Source: Burkholderiales bacterium
GTDB lineage: Bacteria > Pseudomonadota > Gammaproteobacteria > Burkholderiales > Burkholderiaceae_C
NCBI GenBank assembly: GCA_947377275.1
Contig: CANCFV010000008.1
Coordinates: 1-63,882, forward strand
DNA length: 63,882 bases
Direction: 5' to 3'
Within the stretch, counting starts at the first letter, position 1, and the number at the start of each line of letters is the position of its first letter. This document shows, piece by piece, positions 52,287 through 61,304 of this stretch. Position numbers and translations under genes: made by a program. The notes below the pieces were generated by a model, which worked only from the letters and a program-made list of their open reading frames with translations, was not told the origin of the DNA and ran no database searches.

Positions 52287-52757
52287 ATGCGCCTCGACCT
52301 GCCTGAACACAAGATCCTTGTCCATGAGGTCCAGATCCCCATCATGTGGGGCGACATGGACAGCCTGGGTCACGTCAACAACACGGTTTACTTCAAGTAC
52401 ATGGAGCAAGCCCGGGTGACTTGGATCGAGTCAATCAATGGCGCCGTCTCGTCTGCAAGCGACGGGCCTGTGATTGCCAATGCCTTTTTCAACTTCTACC
52501 GCCCTTTAGAGTTTCCAGGGGAGCTGGTGGTCAAGTTGCACGTGGCAGCACCCGGTCGCACCAGCATCGACACCTTCGTGACCATCGAGCGCAGCGACGA
52601 GCCTGGCTCGCCGTATGCGGCCGGCGGTGCCACGCTCGTGTGGGTCAGCCACAGCGATGGCCGGCCAGTGCCCCTGCCTGAGGCCATCCGCGCGATTGCC
52701 AGCGGCATGCCTGCGTTGCCTGGCGGAGACAACCCGCCGGCCTTGCTTGCCAAGTGA
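52287..52757 (+). CDS. Acyl-CoA thioesterase (4HBT hotdog family)
   Basis: 156 aa hotdog-fold thioesterase. The motif WGDMDSLGHVNNTVYFKYME is the active-site region of the family. It hydrolyses acyl-CoA thioesters. Between an SDR and the scoAB genes on the same strand, consistent with acyl-CoA turnover. Substrate range unknown. Confidence 0.88.
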   Translation: MRLDLPEHKILVHEVQIPIMWGDMDSLGHVNNTVYFKYMEQARVTWIESINGAVSSASDGPVIANAFFNFYRPLEFPGELVVKLHVAAPGRTSIDTFVTIERSDEPGSPYAAGGATLVWVSHSDGRPVPLPEAIRAIASGMPALPGGDNPPALLAK

Positions 52758-52883
52758 GCGCCGCTTTAACGGGATTTTTTCGTTGATTCCTCTGGATCCC
52801 CAGGCGTGTGTGGGTGTACGCTTGAAATGCTGCACTGCAGCGAAGTGCTGCCTAATGAACCCCTGTAGCCAAGGAGTGAATGG

Positions 52884-53603
52884 ATGAACAAGGTCTATCC
52901 CGACGCCGCCAGTGCGCTGGCTGGGATTGTCAAAGACGGGCAGTTGCTCGCAGTGGGTGGCTTCGGCCTGTGCGGTATCCCAGAAGCCCTGATCGATGCC
53001 TTGCAGGCAACGGGCGTGAAGGACTTGACCGTCATCTCCAACAACGCTGGGGTCGATGGTTTCGGCCTGGGTAAGCTGCTCAACACGCGCCAGATCAAAA
53101 AAATGATCTCGAGCTACGTGGGCGAGAACAAAGAGTTCGAGCGCCAATATTTGGCGGGCGAGCTTGAGCTGGATTTCACACCGCAAGGCACCTTGGCTGA
53201 AAAGCTGCGGGCCGGTGGTGCGGGCATCCCCGCCTTTTTCACCAAGACGGGCGTCGGCACGCTGGTGGCCGAGGGCAAAGAAACGCGCGAGTTCGATGGC
53301 GAGGTCTACGTGATGGAGCGTGCCCTGATCCCAGAGGTGTCGCTGGTCAAGGCCTACAAGGCAGACAAGTCGGGCAACTTGCTGTTCCGCCGCACGGCGC
53401 GCAACTTCAACCCGGCCGCTGCGATGGCGGGCAAGATCACCGTGGTCGAGGTCGAAGAGATCGTCGAGACCGGCACGTTTGACCCGGATGAAGTGCACTT
53501 GCCTGGCATTTATGTGCACCGCATTGTGCTGAATGCGACGCCCGAGAAGCGCATTGAAAAGCGCACCATCACCGAAACCGCGGCATCAAAGGCAGGAGCT
53601 TGA
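52884..53603 (+). CDS. scoA: 3-oxoacid CoA-transferase subunit A
   Basis: 239 aa. Moves CoA from succinyl-CoA to acetoacetate (or a related 3-oxoacid), opening ketone-body or PHB-derived acetoacetate use. [30 protein letters not shown] and [15 protein letters not shown] are family features. AAGGAG lies 8 bases before the ATG. The stop codon precedes the scoB start by 2 bases. Confidence 0.93.
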   Translation: MNKVYPDAASALAGIVKDGQLLAVGGFGLCGIPEALIDALQATGVKDLTVISNNAGVDGFGLGKLLNTRQIKKMISSYVGENKEFERQYLAGELELDFTPQGTLAEKLRAGGAGIPAFFTKTGVGTLVAEGKETREFDGEVYVMERALIPEVSLVKAYKADKSGNLLFRRTARNFNPAAAMAGKITVVEVEEIVETGTFDPDEVHLPGIYVHRIVLNATPEKRIEKRTITETAASKAGA

Positions 53604-53605
53604 CC

Positions 53606-54250
53606 ATGGCATGGACGCACGATGAGATGGCGGCCCGTGCCGCCAGTGAGTTGCAAGACGGCTTCTACGTGAACCTAGGCATTGGCTTGCCCACGCTGGT
53701 GGCCAACCACGTCAGCCCCGACATTGACGTGTGGCTGCAGTCTGAAAACGGCATGCTGGGCATTGGCCCGTTCCCGACCGAAGATGAGGTCGACGCTGAC
53801 CTGATCAACGCGGGCAAGCAAACCGTGACGGTGCTGCCTGGTTCGTCGATTTTTGGCTCGCACGAAAGCTTCGCCATGATCCGCGGCGGCAAGATCAATT
53901 TGTCGATCTTGGGCGCCATGCAGGTGTCTGACCAAGGCGACCTGGCGAACTGGATGATCCCCGGCAAGATGGTCAAGGGCATGGGCGGCGCGATGGACTT
54001 GGTCGCAGGCGTCAAGCGCGTGGTGGTGCTGATGGAGCACGCTGCCAAGAATGGCGAACACAAGCTGCTGCAAAAGTGCACGCTGCCGGTGACCGGCTTG
54101 GCCGTGGTCGACCGCATCATCACCGAGCTGTGTGTGCTGGACGTGACCCCAGCTGGCTTCAAGTGCATCGAGATGGCTCCTGGGGTGACGGCCGATGAAA
54201 TCCGCGCCAAGACCGGTGCACCTGTGGACATGTCGGCCCTCACTGCTTGA
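53606..54250 (+). CDS. scoB: 3-oxoacid CoA-transferase subunit B
   Basis: 214 aa. The catalytic Glu47 lies in SENGMLG and forms the glutamyl-CoA intermediate. [15 protein letters not shown] is the N-terminal signature. The frame opens at a TTG at 53600, but AGGAG is placed seven bases before the ATG at 53606, so the latter is chosen. Translationally linked to scoA and followed by a terminator. Confidence 0.94.
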   Translation: MAWTHDEMAARAASELQDGFYVNLGIGLPTLVANHVSPDIDVWLQSENGMLGIGPFPTEDEVDADLINAGKQTVTVLPGSSIFGSHESFAMIRGGKINLSILGAMQVSDQGDLANWMIPGKMVKGMGGAMDLVAGVKRVVVLMEHAAKNGEHKLLQKCTLPVTGLAVVDRIITELCVLDVTPAGFKCIEMAPGVTADEIRAKTGAPVDMSALTA

Positions 54251-54294
54251 GCCATTGATGCACCGCGCAAGGGCCAGACAAGGCCGTTGCCGAC

Positions 54295-54317
54295 AAGCCG
54301 CCTTCGGGCGGCTTTTT
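54295..54317 (+). terminator. Rho-independent terminator after scoAB
   Basis: Stem AAGCCGCC / GGCGGCTT with a TTCG tetraloop followed by TTT. It ends the scoAB transcript 45 bp after the stop and 30 bp before rmuC. Confidence 0.9.
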
Positions 54318-54346
54318 CATGCCTGCTGCTCTGAGACAATCGCCGC

Positions 54347-55840
54347 ATGAACTGGATCACCCTTGCTCTGCTTGTTGTCAACCTGTTGCTGCTGCTGTGG
54401 CTCTTGTTCAAGCCTTCTGGGCAAAGGGACGATGCTGTGGCGCCGGCATGGGGCAGCGAGTTGGGCTCAGGCCTGCAACAGCGCAGCGAGCAGCTTGAGC
54501 GTGCGTTGCGCGATGAGGTGCTGCGCAGCGCCTCTGGCACGCGGCAAGAGCTGAGCGGCACGGTGGCTTTGTTCCAGCAAACGCTGCTGGCGCAACAAGG
54601 CGATGCCACGCGGACGCAGAACGAACAGCTCGACAGCTTCCGCGTGCAGCTCGCGACCATGCAGCAGGCGCTGAGCGATGGCTTGCGCGAGTCTTCCCAT
54701 TTGCAAGCCCAGCAGGCTGATGCCTTGCGTGAAGCGCAAGCCGGGGCATTGGCGCGTTTCAACGAAGCGCAGGAGGCCGCCTTGCGTCGCTTGGGTGAGG
54801 GCACGGCCGAGCAACTGCGCAATGTGTCTGAGGCCAACGACCGCCGCATGACCGAGGTGCGCACCACGGTCGAGACACGCTTGCTGGCCTTGCAGGCCGA
54901 CAATGAGAAGAAGCTGGAGCAGATGCGCCAGACGGTGGACGAAAAGCTCCACGCCACGCTGGAGGCCCGCTTGGGCGAAAGCTTCAAGCAAGTGGCTGAG
55001 CGCCTGGAGCAGGTCCACAAGGGCTTGGGCGAAATGCAGCGTTTGGCCAGCGACGTCGGATCGCTCAACCGGGTGCTGAGCAACGTCAAGACGCGCGGCA
55101 TCTTTGGTGAGGTTCAGCTCGCCGGTTTGCTGGAGCAGGTGTTCACGCCTGAGCAATACGCGGTCAACGTGGAGACGGTACCCGGCAGTGGCGCCCGGGT
55201 GGAGTTCGCCATCCGTTTGCCAGGGCAGGGCGGTGTCGATGGTCAGCCGCTGTGGCTGCCCATTGATGCCAAGTTCCCACGCGAAGACTACGAGCGCTTG
55301 CTCGATGCCCAGGACCGTGCTGACGCCGCCGGCGTCGAAGTGGCCGGCAAGGCCATTGAGCAGCGCCTCAAGCTGGAGGCGCGCACCATCAAAGAAAAAT
55401 ACCTCGCGCCACCGCACACCGCTGACTTCGCCATCTTGTTCGTGCCAACCGAAGGCCTCTATGCCGAAGCCTTGCGCCGCCCGGGTCTGATGGAGGCCAT
55501 GCAGCGTGAATGCCGCGTCATGCTGGCCGGCCCGACCACGCTGCTGGCCACGCTCAACAGCCTGCAAATGGGCTTTCGCACGCTCGCGCTTGAAAAGCGC
55601 TCGTCCGAGGTCTGGCAGGTGCTGGGCGCGGTCAAAACCGAATTTGCCAAGTTCGGCGATGTGCTGGCCAAGACGCGCAAGAAGCTGGACGAGGCCAGCA
55701 ACACCATTTCGTCGGTCGAAACACGCACCCGTGTGATGGGGCGCGCGCTCAAACAGGTTGAAGCCATGCCGGAGGGGCAGACGCAAGCGCTGCTGCCGTC
55801 GGACGCCGGCCAGTTGCCTTTGGATGAGGATCAGGCCTGA
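54347..55840 (+). CDS. rmuC: DNA recombination protein RmuC
   Basis: 497 aa. An N-terminal membrane helix (WITLALLVVNLLLLLWLLF) is followed by a long coiled coil (about 45-225) rich in Gln, Glu and Arg, and the RmuC nuclease-like domain (about 235-440: GNLNRVL-like SLNRVLSNVKTRGIFGEVQL and LPIDAKFPREDYERL). RmuC limits inversions at short repeats. Own transcription unit after the scoAB terminator. Confidence 0.92.
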   Translation: MNWITLALLVVNLLLLLWLLFKPSGQRDDAVAPAWGSELGSGLQQRSEQLERALRDEVLRSASGTRQELSGTVALFQQTLLAQQGDATRTQNEQLDSFRVQLATMQQALSDGLRESSHLQAQQADALREAQAGALARFNEAQEAALRRLGEGTAEQLRNVSEANDRRMTEVRTTVETRLLALQADNEKKLEQMRQTVDEKLHATLEARLGESFKQVAERLEQVHKGLGEMQRLASDVGSLNRVLSNVKTRGIFGEVQLAGLLEQVFTPEQYAVNVETVPGSGARVEFAIRLPGQGGVDGQPLWLPIDAKFPREDYERLLDAQDRADAAGVEVAGKAIEQRLKLEARTIKEKYLAPPHTADFAILFVPTEGLYAEALRRPGLMEAMQRECRVMLAGPTTLLATLNSLQMGFRTLALEKRSSEVWQVLGAVKTEFAKFGDVLAKTRKKLDEASNTISSVETRTRVMGRALKQVEAMPEGQTQALLPSDAGQLPLDEDQA

Positions 55841-56250
55841 CGCAAGACCGACCACACAGCCGCCGATAAACCGTGGCTGTGCCGTGGTTGGCGGGTGAGG
55901 CTTCGCTCCCGGTCTGAAGTCCATCGTGAACCTGTTTCGGTCGTTGAGGCGCTGCCTCTGCGCTTCGGTGCTGACCGCGCCCGCTTGGGCAGGCCACAAC
56001 GGTGGTTGACTTCGCGGCGCTCACTGGACGTGGCGATCCTTCGTCGGTCGAGACCGCGGTGGCGGCGTGTCGCTGCAATCCCCTGGGCCTGCGTTGGAAG
56101 GCGCACAAGCGCGCCGATGGCTTGGCAGGCTCAGCCCTCGGGCGTGCGCTGGGTTTTGAGCCAAGTGCAGCATGGGTTTGATGTGGCTTGCTTTGTCATC
56201 TCGCCGTGGCTGGCTAACGCGTCGTACCGTCTGGGCGACACCGGGCCGTT
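55841..56250. other. 410-bp stretch with a possible decayed gene
   Basis: No intact gene. On the plus strand a GTG-initiated signal-peptide-like run (MNLFRSLRRCLCASVLTA-PAWA) stops after 27 codons, and the next frame continues protein-like for about 60 codons (VVDFAALTGRGDPSSVE) before stopping. This could be a frameshifted relic, or chance in GC-rich DNA. Confidence 0.35.
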
Positions 56251-56394
56251 CTAGGATCGTTCGATCCACTCGTTTGCAAAGTGGTTGATCCCCTGGTCGC
56301 TGCGTCCGGGGCAGGTGGCGCATTGGCCTTCACGGCACTGTTCGTCCATGCCCTTGGACGAACCCAAGGTGGGCTGCAGCTTCGTGACCCACAT
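56251..56394 (-). CDS. Possible small Cys-rich protein
   Basis: 47 codons from the ATG at 56394, or 32 from an internal ATG preceded by AAGGG. The ending MDEQCREGQCATCPGRSDQG and NHFANEWIERS has a C-x4-C-x2-C pattern and a natural composition, unlike shadow frames around it. No good ribosome site at the first ATG. It lies on the same strand as, and 120 bp after, hemH. Metal binding is a guess from the three Cys. Confidence 0.45.
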   Translation of the reverse strand: MWVTKLQPTLGSSKGMDEQCREGQCATCPGRSDQGINHFANEWIERS

Positions 56395-56514
56395 GCTCGG
56401 TTTTGAACGCAAACAAGCGGTGTTGCAAGCGATGATTGACGTCGGTCACGGGCTGAGCCTGAGTGGGACGATCGAGGGCATCGATGTCGTTCAAGGCCTT
56501 TTCTTCAGCCGCCC

Positions 56515-57612
56515 TCAGCGAGGTGAGCCCAGTGCGCGGGCTCTGTCGTTTTGCGCCTTGAGGCAGGCACCCGATGGCTGATCGCTGCGCTGTGTCGGCC
56601 AGCCAGCAAGGTGTCGGGTCACCAATTGCGACAAGGCCCGAATCCATTCGGGGCGCTCGTTCAGGCAGGGGATGTAGGCAAAGCGCTGGCCACCGCTGTG
56701 CAGGAAGGCCTCTTTGGCTTCCATGGCGATTTCTTCCAGCGTTTCGATGCAGTCCCCCACAAAACCCGGGCAGATGACATCGACGCTGGTGGTGCCTTGC
56801 TTGGCGAGTTCACGCAAAGTGGGCTCGGTGTAGGGCTGCAGCCATTTGGCTCGACCGAAGCGGCTCTGGAAGGTCACCACGTAGTCGTCTTTGCCCAAGC
56901 CCAGTCGCTCAGCCAGCAGGCGGCCTGTCTTGAGGCACTCGCAGTGGTAGGGGTCACCCAACAGCAAGGTCCGGTGCGGCATGCCGTGGAAGCTCATCAC
57001 GAGTTTGGCACCCCGGCCATTTGACGCCCAATGCTGCTTGACGCTGTCGGCCAACGCCTCGATGTAGCCCGGATCGTCGTGGAAGCGGTTGATGTGTCGC
57101 AGCTCGGGCAGGGTGCGTGTCTCGCGACCCCAGGCGAAGACGTCGTCCATGACGCTGGCCGTTGTGGCGCCAGAGTATTGTGGGTACAAGGGCACCACCA
57201 GGATGCGCGTCGCGCCTTGTGCTCGCAGTGCCGTCAGCTGGGAGCCAATGCTGGGCTGGCCGTATCGCATGGCGTGTTGAACCGACACCACGTGCCCAGC
57301 TTCACCCAGGTAGCCCTGAAGCAGGGTGGCCTGCCGTTCTGTCCAGACGCGCAAGGGCGATCCCTCTGGCATCCAGATGCTGGCGTACTTGGCCGCTGAC
57401 TTGGCGGGCCGCACGCGCAGGATGATGCCGTGCAGGATCGGCCACCACAGCAACCGTGGGATCTCCACCACGCGTGGGTCGCTCAGGAACTGCCCGAGGT
57501 AGCGGCGCAGTGCGGGCGCCGTTGGCGCTTCGGGGGTGCCCAGGTTGACCAGCAAGACCCCGGTGCGGGGCGTTTGGCCGTGTTGAAAATCAGGTTCGGT
57601 TTTGACGCTCAT
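56515..57612 (-). CDS. hemH: Ferrochelatase
   Basis: 365 aa, normal for beta-proteobacteria. Inserts Fe2+ into protoporphyrin IX, the last step of protoheme synthesis. GVLLVNLGTPEAPTAPALRR, YPQYSGATTASVMD, the active-site His in VMSFHGMPHRTL and CPGFVGDCIETLEEIAME are conserved. The C-terminus has a short extra tail. Its start overlaps the stop of the sensor kinase gene by 4 bp (ATGA), so it is translated from the kinase transcript or coupled to it. Confidence 0.95.
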   Translation of the reverse strand: MSVKTEPDFQHGQTPRTGVLLVNLGTPEAPTAPALRRYLGQFLSDPRVVEIPRLLWWPILHGIILRVRPAKSAAKYASIWMPEGSPLRVWTERQATLLQGYLGEAGHVVSVQHAMRYGQPSIGSQLTALRAQGATRILVVPLYPQYSGATTASVMDDVFAWGRETRTLPELRHINRFHDDPGYIEALADSVKQHWASNGRGAKLVMSFHGMPHRTLLLGDPYHCECLKTGRLLAERLGLGKDDYVVTFQSRFGRAKWLQPYTEPTLRELAKQGTTSVDVICPGFVGDCIETLEEIAMEAKEAFLHSGGQRFAYIPCLNERPEWIRALSQLVTRHLAGWPTQRSDQPSGACLKAQNDRARALGSPR

Positions 57613-60600
57613 GGGGCCGTATTGTCACGGCTGTCCGCCAACCTGCACAGCTCTGTGGTCACTGCGGTGATGTCGATGGGTTTCGTCCAATAGCCGACAA
57701 AGCCTGCCTTCTCAGCCTTGACCAGGTCTTCCGGCATGGCGTCCGCAGAGCACATGTAGGCGGGAACGTTTGCCAGAGCAGGCAGCATTCGCAAGGCTTC
57801 GAGCACCTGAAAGCCCGACATGCCAGGCAAGTGGGCGTCCAGCACCAGCACCTCAGGCTGTGTTTCAAGTGCCATAGACAACGCCATCTGACCATCCTCA
57901 GCGATGCTCAATTCGAGTTGGGGGTAGGGCCTCAAGGCCTCCTCGAAGAGCATGGCGTTGATGCGGTTGTCTTCAACGTACAGCACACGCATTGGCGCAT
58001 TGGCCGAGTCACTTTGTGGAGGCATGGGTGTGGTGTCAAGAATGTCGATGGTGCTGAACAAAGTGAGTTCGGGCTCGGCGTGTGGCGCTTCGCCCACCCG
58101 GGGCAGCGTGATCTGAACCCGGGTCCCGGCCCCCGGCTGGCTGCGGATGTTCATGTGTCCGCCCATTGCATGGATCAAAGACCGGGTGATGATAAGACCC
58201 AGCCCCGTGCCTTCGATCGCGGAGGTCTCACGACCGAGCCGTTCAAAGGGTTGATACAGCAGTGAAAGTTGTTGGGCGCTCAGGCCTGCACCGGTGTCCT
58301 CGATGATCAGGCTCAGGCCCTGTGGCATGGCGCTGTCAACAGACAGGCGCACCATGCCGCCAGCCTGGTTGTATTTGATCGCGTTGGAGCCGATGTTCAT
58401 GATGATTTGGCGCAGCCGTTGCCGGTCAGCAACCACATGCCAAGGGCCATCGACCCTGTTGCTCAGGGTGATGCTGCGTTGGGCGGCCATCGGGCTCAGC
58501 ATGGACAAACACTGCGCCACCTCAGCGTCCAGCGACAAGGCCTCAGGTTTGATGCTGAGGATGCCGGCCTCGACTTGCTGCAGGTCGAGCACGTCGTTGA
58601 CCAGCCCCATCAAATGCTGGCTGGCGTGCAAGATCTGATTCACATAGCTCGCTTGCGTCGGACATGCATCAGATTGGCCCAGTTGCAGCTTGAGCAGCTG
58701 AGCGAAGCCATTCACCGCATTGAGTGGTGTTCGTATCTCATGGCTCATGCGCGAGAGGAACTCGGTCTTGGCTGCATTGGCCGCTTCGGCCGTTTGCTTT
58801 TCGCGCAGGGCCAGCTCGGCTTGCTTGATGGGGGTGATGTCGGAGTGGGTACCCACGATCCGCTGCGGTTGGGCATCGGCACCGCGGCTGACCACCTTGC
58901 CGCGCGACAAGATGCAGAGGTAGCGCCCGTCTCGGTGCTGCATCCGGAACTCGGTTTGCAGGATTTCGTCGCCCAGCTTGCGGCAGTGGGTGAGCGTTTT
59001 TGCCAAAGCCTCTCGGTCATCAGGGTGTACCAGCCGGAAGAGCTCGTCCAGGTTGTGCTGAACTTCGTGATCGTCGTAGCCCAGCATGCCTTTCCAGCGA
59101 TGCGAGTAGAAGACGTGTCCCCGTGCCAGGTCCCAATCCCAAACGCCGTCGCCAGCACCCTCCAGGGCAAAGCCCCAGCGCTCCTCGCTCAATTGCAGGG
59201 CCTGTTGAGCTTGGCGCTCCAGGGTGATGTCGCGCAGCGTTGCCATTGCGGCAAACGGTTCGGCGTTTGGATCGACCCTCAGCAAATGGCTGGAGACCTG
59301 AACCCACACGATCTGGCCATCGGGCCGGCGCAGCGGGTGCACACGGTCGACAATGCGCTCACCTTTGGCCAGTGTGGCCGCGATCGGCCACTCGGGTACG
59401 GGCAGCGGCTGCTGAAGGTCATCCTGCAGGAATTCGATCCCCAACAGGCTGGGCGATGTGAGGTTGACCAGCACATCCTGTGGGACGCCGAGGATGCGGC
59501 TGGCAGCCGGGTTCAAGGCAACGACGCGGCCTGACAATTCGACGATCACCAAGCCATCGCTGATGGTGGCTGCGACCGAACGGTAGAGCTCCTCGCTCAC
59601 CCGCAGCTCCTCAGCGGCGCGCTCGCGCTCGGTGATGTCGCGTGTCAAAAAGAGGATTTGTTTGTCGGGCATCGGCGTCATGCGCGCCTCGAAATGCCTC
59701 AACTTGCCTTCAGGGCTTCTCAACTTGTATTCAAGCCACTGTGCCTGCCTGCTGGACCTGACCTGCCGTACGGCTTCTCGCTGAGCTCGGGCCTGCTCGT
59801 CGGGCAGGCCCGAGCCCAGTGGCTGCCCACGCAGTTGCTCCAGTGGGCGTATCAACATCGGGTGCCCCTCGTGCGCATCGACAACGCAATCGTTGGCGTC
59901 GATCACGAACCACAAGTCGGGCAGGGCGCTGAGCACGGCGCTCAAGCGGGCCCGCGCTTCGAACAGAACGTTTTGCTGCTCGGTGAGCAAGGCCGCATCG
60001 CGCTTGCTTTGCGTGATGTCCATGGCGAAATGGACCACACAATGGTCTGGCAGGTCGTGGTCTTTGATGAGCAGCCAGCGGTCGGCAAATCGCGTTTCCT
60101 GTGGGGTCGCCTGCTCGCGCAAGTTCAGCCGCCACTCGTAGTACGCCTCTTCCTGGTTTTTTGCATCTGGGTAGTCACCACGCTTGATCAGGGCGCGCAA
60201 GATGCTGGGCCAGTGTTGTCCATGCTCGTCAAACAAGTTGCCGACGTGGTCTCGCCAATGCTGGTTGGCCAGCAGGACCTGGCCGTTCACGTCGGTGATC
60301 ATCACGCTGATCTGGAAGGACTCGATCGCTTGCCTCAGCAGGTGATCGGCCCGACGAGCTTCGCGCTCGATGACGATTTGGTGGGTCACGTTGCGGCTGG
60401 CGCCCCGGTAGCCCATGAACTCGCCACGCGAGTTGAACACCGGCGTGCCACTGACGGACACGGTGATCACGCCCATCGGCGTGACGCGGTCGGCAATCAC
60501 GTTCCTGAAGGGCTCGCGGCGTTGCCGAGCCTGGAGGAAGGCTTCCCATTGGGGCTGTGTTTCGTCACCGCGAGGCCTCAGGAGCCCAACGGCTCGCTCG

Positions 60601-61238
60601 CCAATCACATTGGCTGGGTCCAGCCCAGTGTGCTGCGTGAGCCTCGCCGAGACCCAGCGCAGCATGCCATCCTTGTCTGTCTCCCACAGTAAATCGCTGC
60701 CTGAAAGGCTTGCGGTTTTGACGCGCGCCTGCATCACGCGTGCGCGCTGCGCTTTCAGTTGGGCTTCGATCAAGGCGGTGGCGCTGATGGCCAAGTCGGT
60801 CAAATTGGCGATTTCGCGGTCTTGCCAAGTGTGTGTTTCAGGGCCGAACACACACAAGGCCCCCACGGCCAGCCCTTCGACCACCAGCGGGAATCCGGCA
60901 TAGGCGCGTGGCATCGCTTCGAAGCCGTCGCTTGGCATTGAGGCCAATCGCCCATCCGAACTGCTGTCGCTCACCAGCAGAGGACCATCATGCGCAATCG
61001 CCAGGTGGCATAAAGAACGATCGCGTGTGTTTTGCGTTTGGTTCAGGCCCACGCCAGACAGTGACCAGACCACATGCGTGTCCACCAGGTTGATGGCAGC
61101 CTGCGGCTGGCCGGTGATCGACGCAGCCAAACGGGTCAATGCATCGAATGCTGGCGCGTGTGTCGCATTCAGCAGTTTGGTCGCGTGGAGCAAGGCCACG
61201 CGATCAGATTCGCTGTGTGAAACGGCGGTGGGGGGCAT
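57609..61238 (-). CDS. Hybrid sensor histidine kinase: GAF, five PAS, HisKA, HATPase, REC
   Basis: 1209 aa, no membrane helix, so cytoplasmic. GAF at about 10-155 (SLCHLAIAHDGPLLVSDSSS), then five PAS domains to about 800, the last a PAS_3 (WDWDLARGHVFYSHRWKGML). Phospho-His833 is in SRMSHEIRTPLNA, ATPase boxes NIGSNAIKYN, IEDTGAGL and GTGLGLIITRS, and a receiver with Asp1134 in LVLDAHLPGMSG. The conserved Lys lies in YWTKPIDI. Its stop overlaps hemH. A redox, heme or oxygen signal is possible through the GAF or PAS domains but not shown. Confidence 0.93.
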   Translation of the reverse strand: MPPTAVSHSESDRVALLHATKLLNATHAPAFDALTRLAASITGQPQAAINLVDTHVVWSLSGVGLNQTQNTRDRSLCHLAIAHDGPLLVSDSSSDGRLASMPSDGFEAMPRAYAGFPLVVEGLAVGALCVFGPETHTWQDREIANLTDLAISATALIEAQLKAQRARVMQARVKTASLSGSDLLWETDKDGMLRWVSARLTQHTGLDPANVIGERAVGLLRPRGDETQPQWEAFLQARQRREPFRNVIADRVTPMGVITVSVSGTPVFNSRGEFMGYRGASRNVTHQIVIEREARRADHLLRQAIESFQISVMITDVNGQVLLANQHWRDHVGNLFDEHGQHWPSILRALIKRGDYPDAKNQEEAYYEWRLNLREQATPQETRFADRWLLIKDHDLPDHCVVHFAMDITQSKRDAALLTEQQNVLFEARARLSAVLSALPDLWFVIDANDCVVDAHEGHPMLIRPLEQLRGQPLGSGLPDEQARAQREAVRQVRSSRQAQWLEYKLRSPEGKLRHFEARMTPMPDKQILFLTRDITERERAAEELRVSEELYRSVAATISDGLVIVELSGRVVALNPAASRILGVPQDVLVNLTSPSLLGIEFLQDDLQQPLPVPEWPIAATLAKGERIVDRVHPLRRPDGQIVWVQVSSHLLRVDPNAEPFAAMATLRDITLERQAQQALQLSEERWGFALEGAGDGVWDWDLARGHVFYSHRWKGMLGYDDHEVQHNLDELFRLVHPDDREALAKTLTHCRKLGDEILQTEFRMQHRDGRYLCILSRGKVVSRGADAQPQRIVGTHSDITPIKQAELALREKQTAEAANAAKTEFLSRMSHEIRTPLNAVNGFAQLLKLQLGQSDACPTQASYVNQILHASQHLMGLVNDVLDLQQVEAGILSIKPEALSLDAEVAQCLSMLSPMAAQRSITLSNRVDGPWHVVADRQRLRQIIMNIGSNAIKYNQAGGMVRLSVDSAMPQGLSLIIEDTGAGLSAQQLSLLYQPFERLGRETSAIEGTGLGLIITRSLIHAMGGHMNIRSQPGAGTRVQITLPRVGEAPHAEPELTLFSTIDILDTTPMPPQSDSANAPMRVLYVEDNRINAMLFEEALRPYPQLELSIAEDGQMALSMALETQPEVLVLDAHLPGMSGFQVLEALRMLPALANVPAYMCSADAMPEDLVKAEKAGFVGYWTKPIDITAVTTELCRLADSRDNTAP

Positions 61239-61304
61239 GCCTGCGACAGAAGGGAACGACTGAATGCCGACTCTAGCCCATCTGAGCGCGATTGGCGCTA
61301 CGCG

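Noticed and set aside
53665-55101. 478-codon Ser/Cys-rich minus-strand frame across scoB and rmuC
   Set aside because: Crosses two real genes and a terminator; composition typical of antisense frames.
54467-55999. 510-codon minus-strand frame antisense to rmuC
   Set aside because: Shadow of the rmuC coding strand; no motifs, and it runs past the gene only because of high GC.
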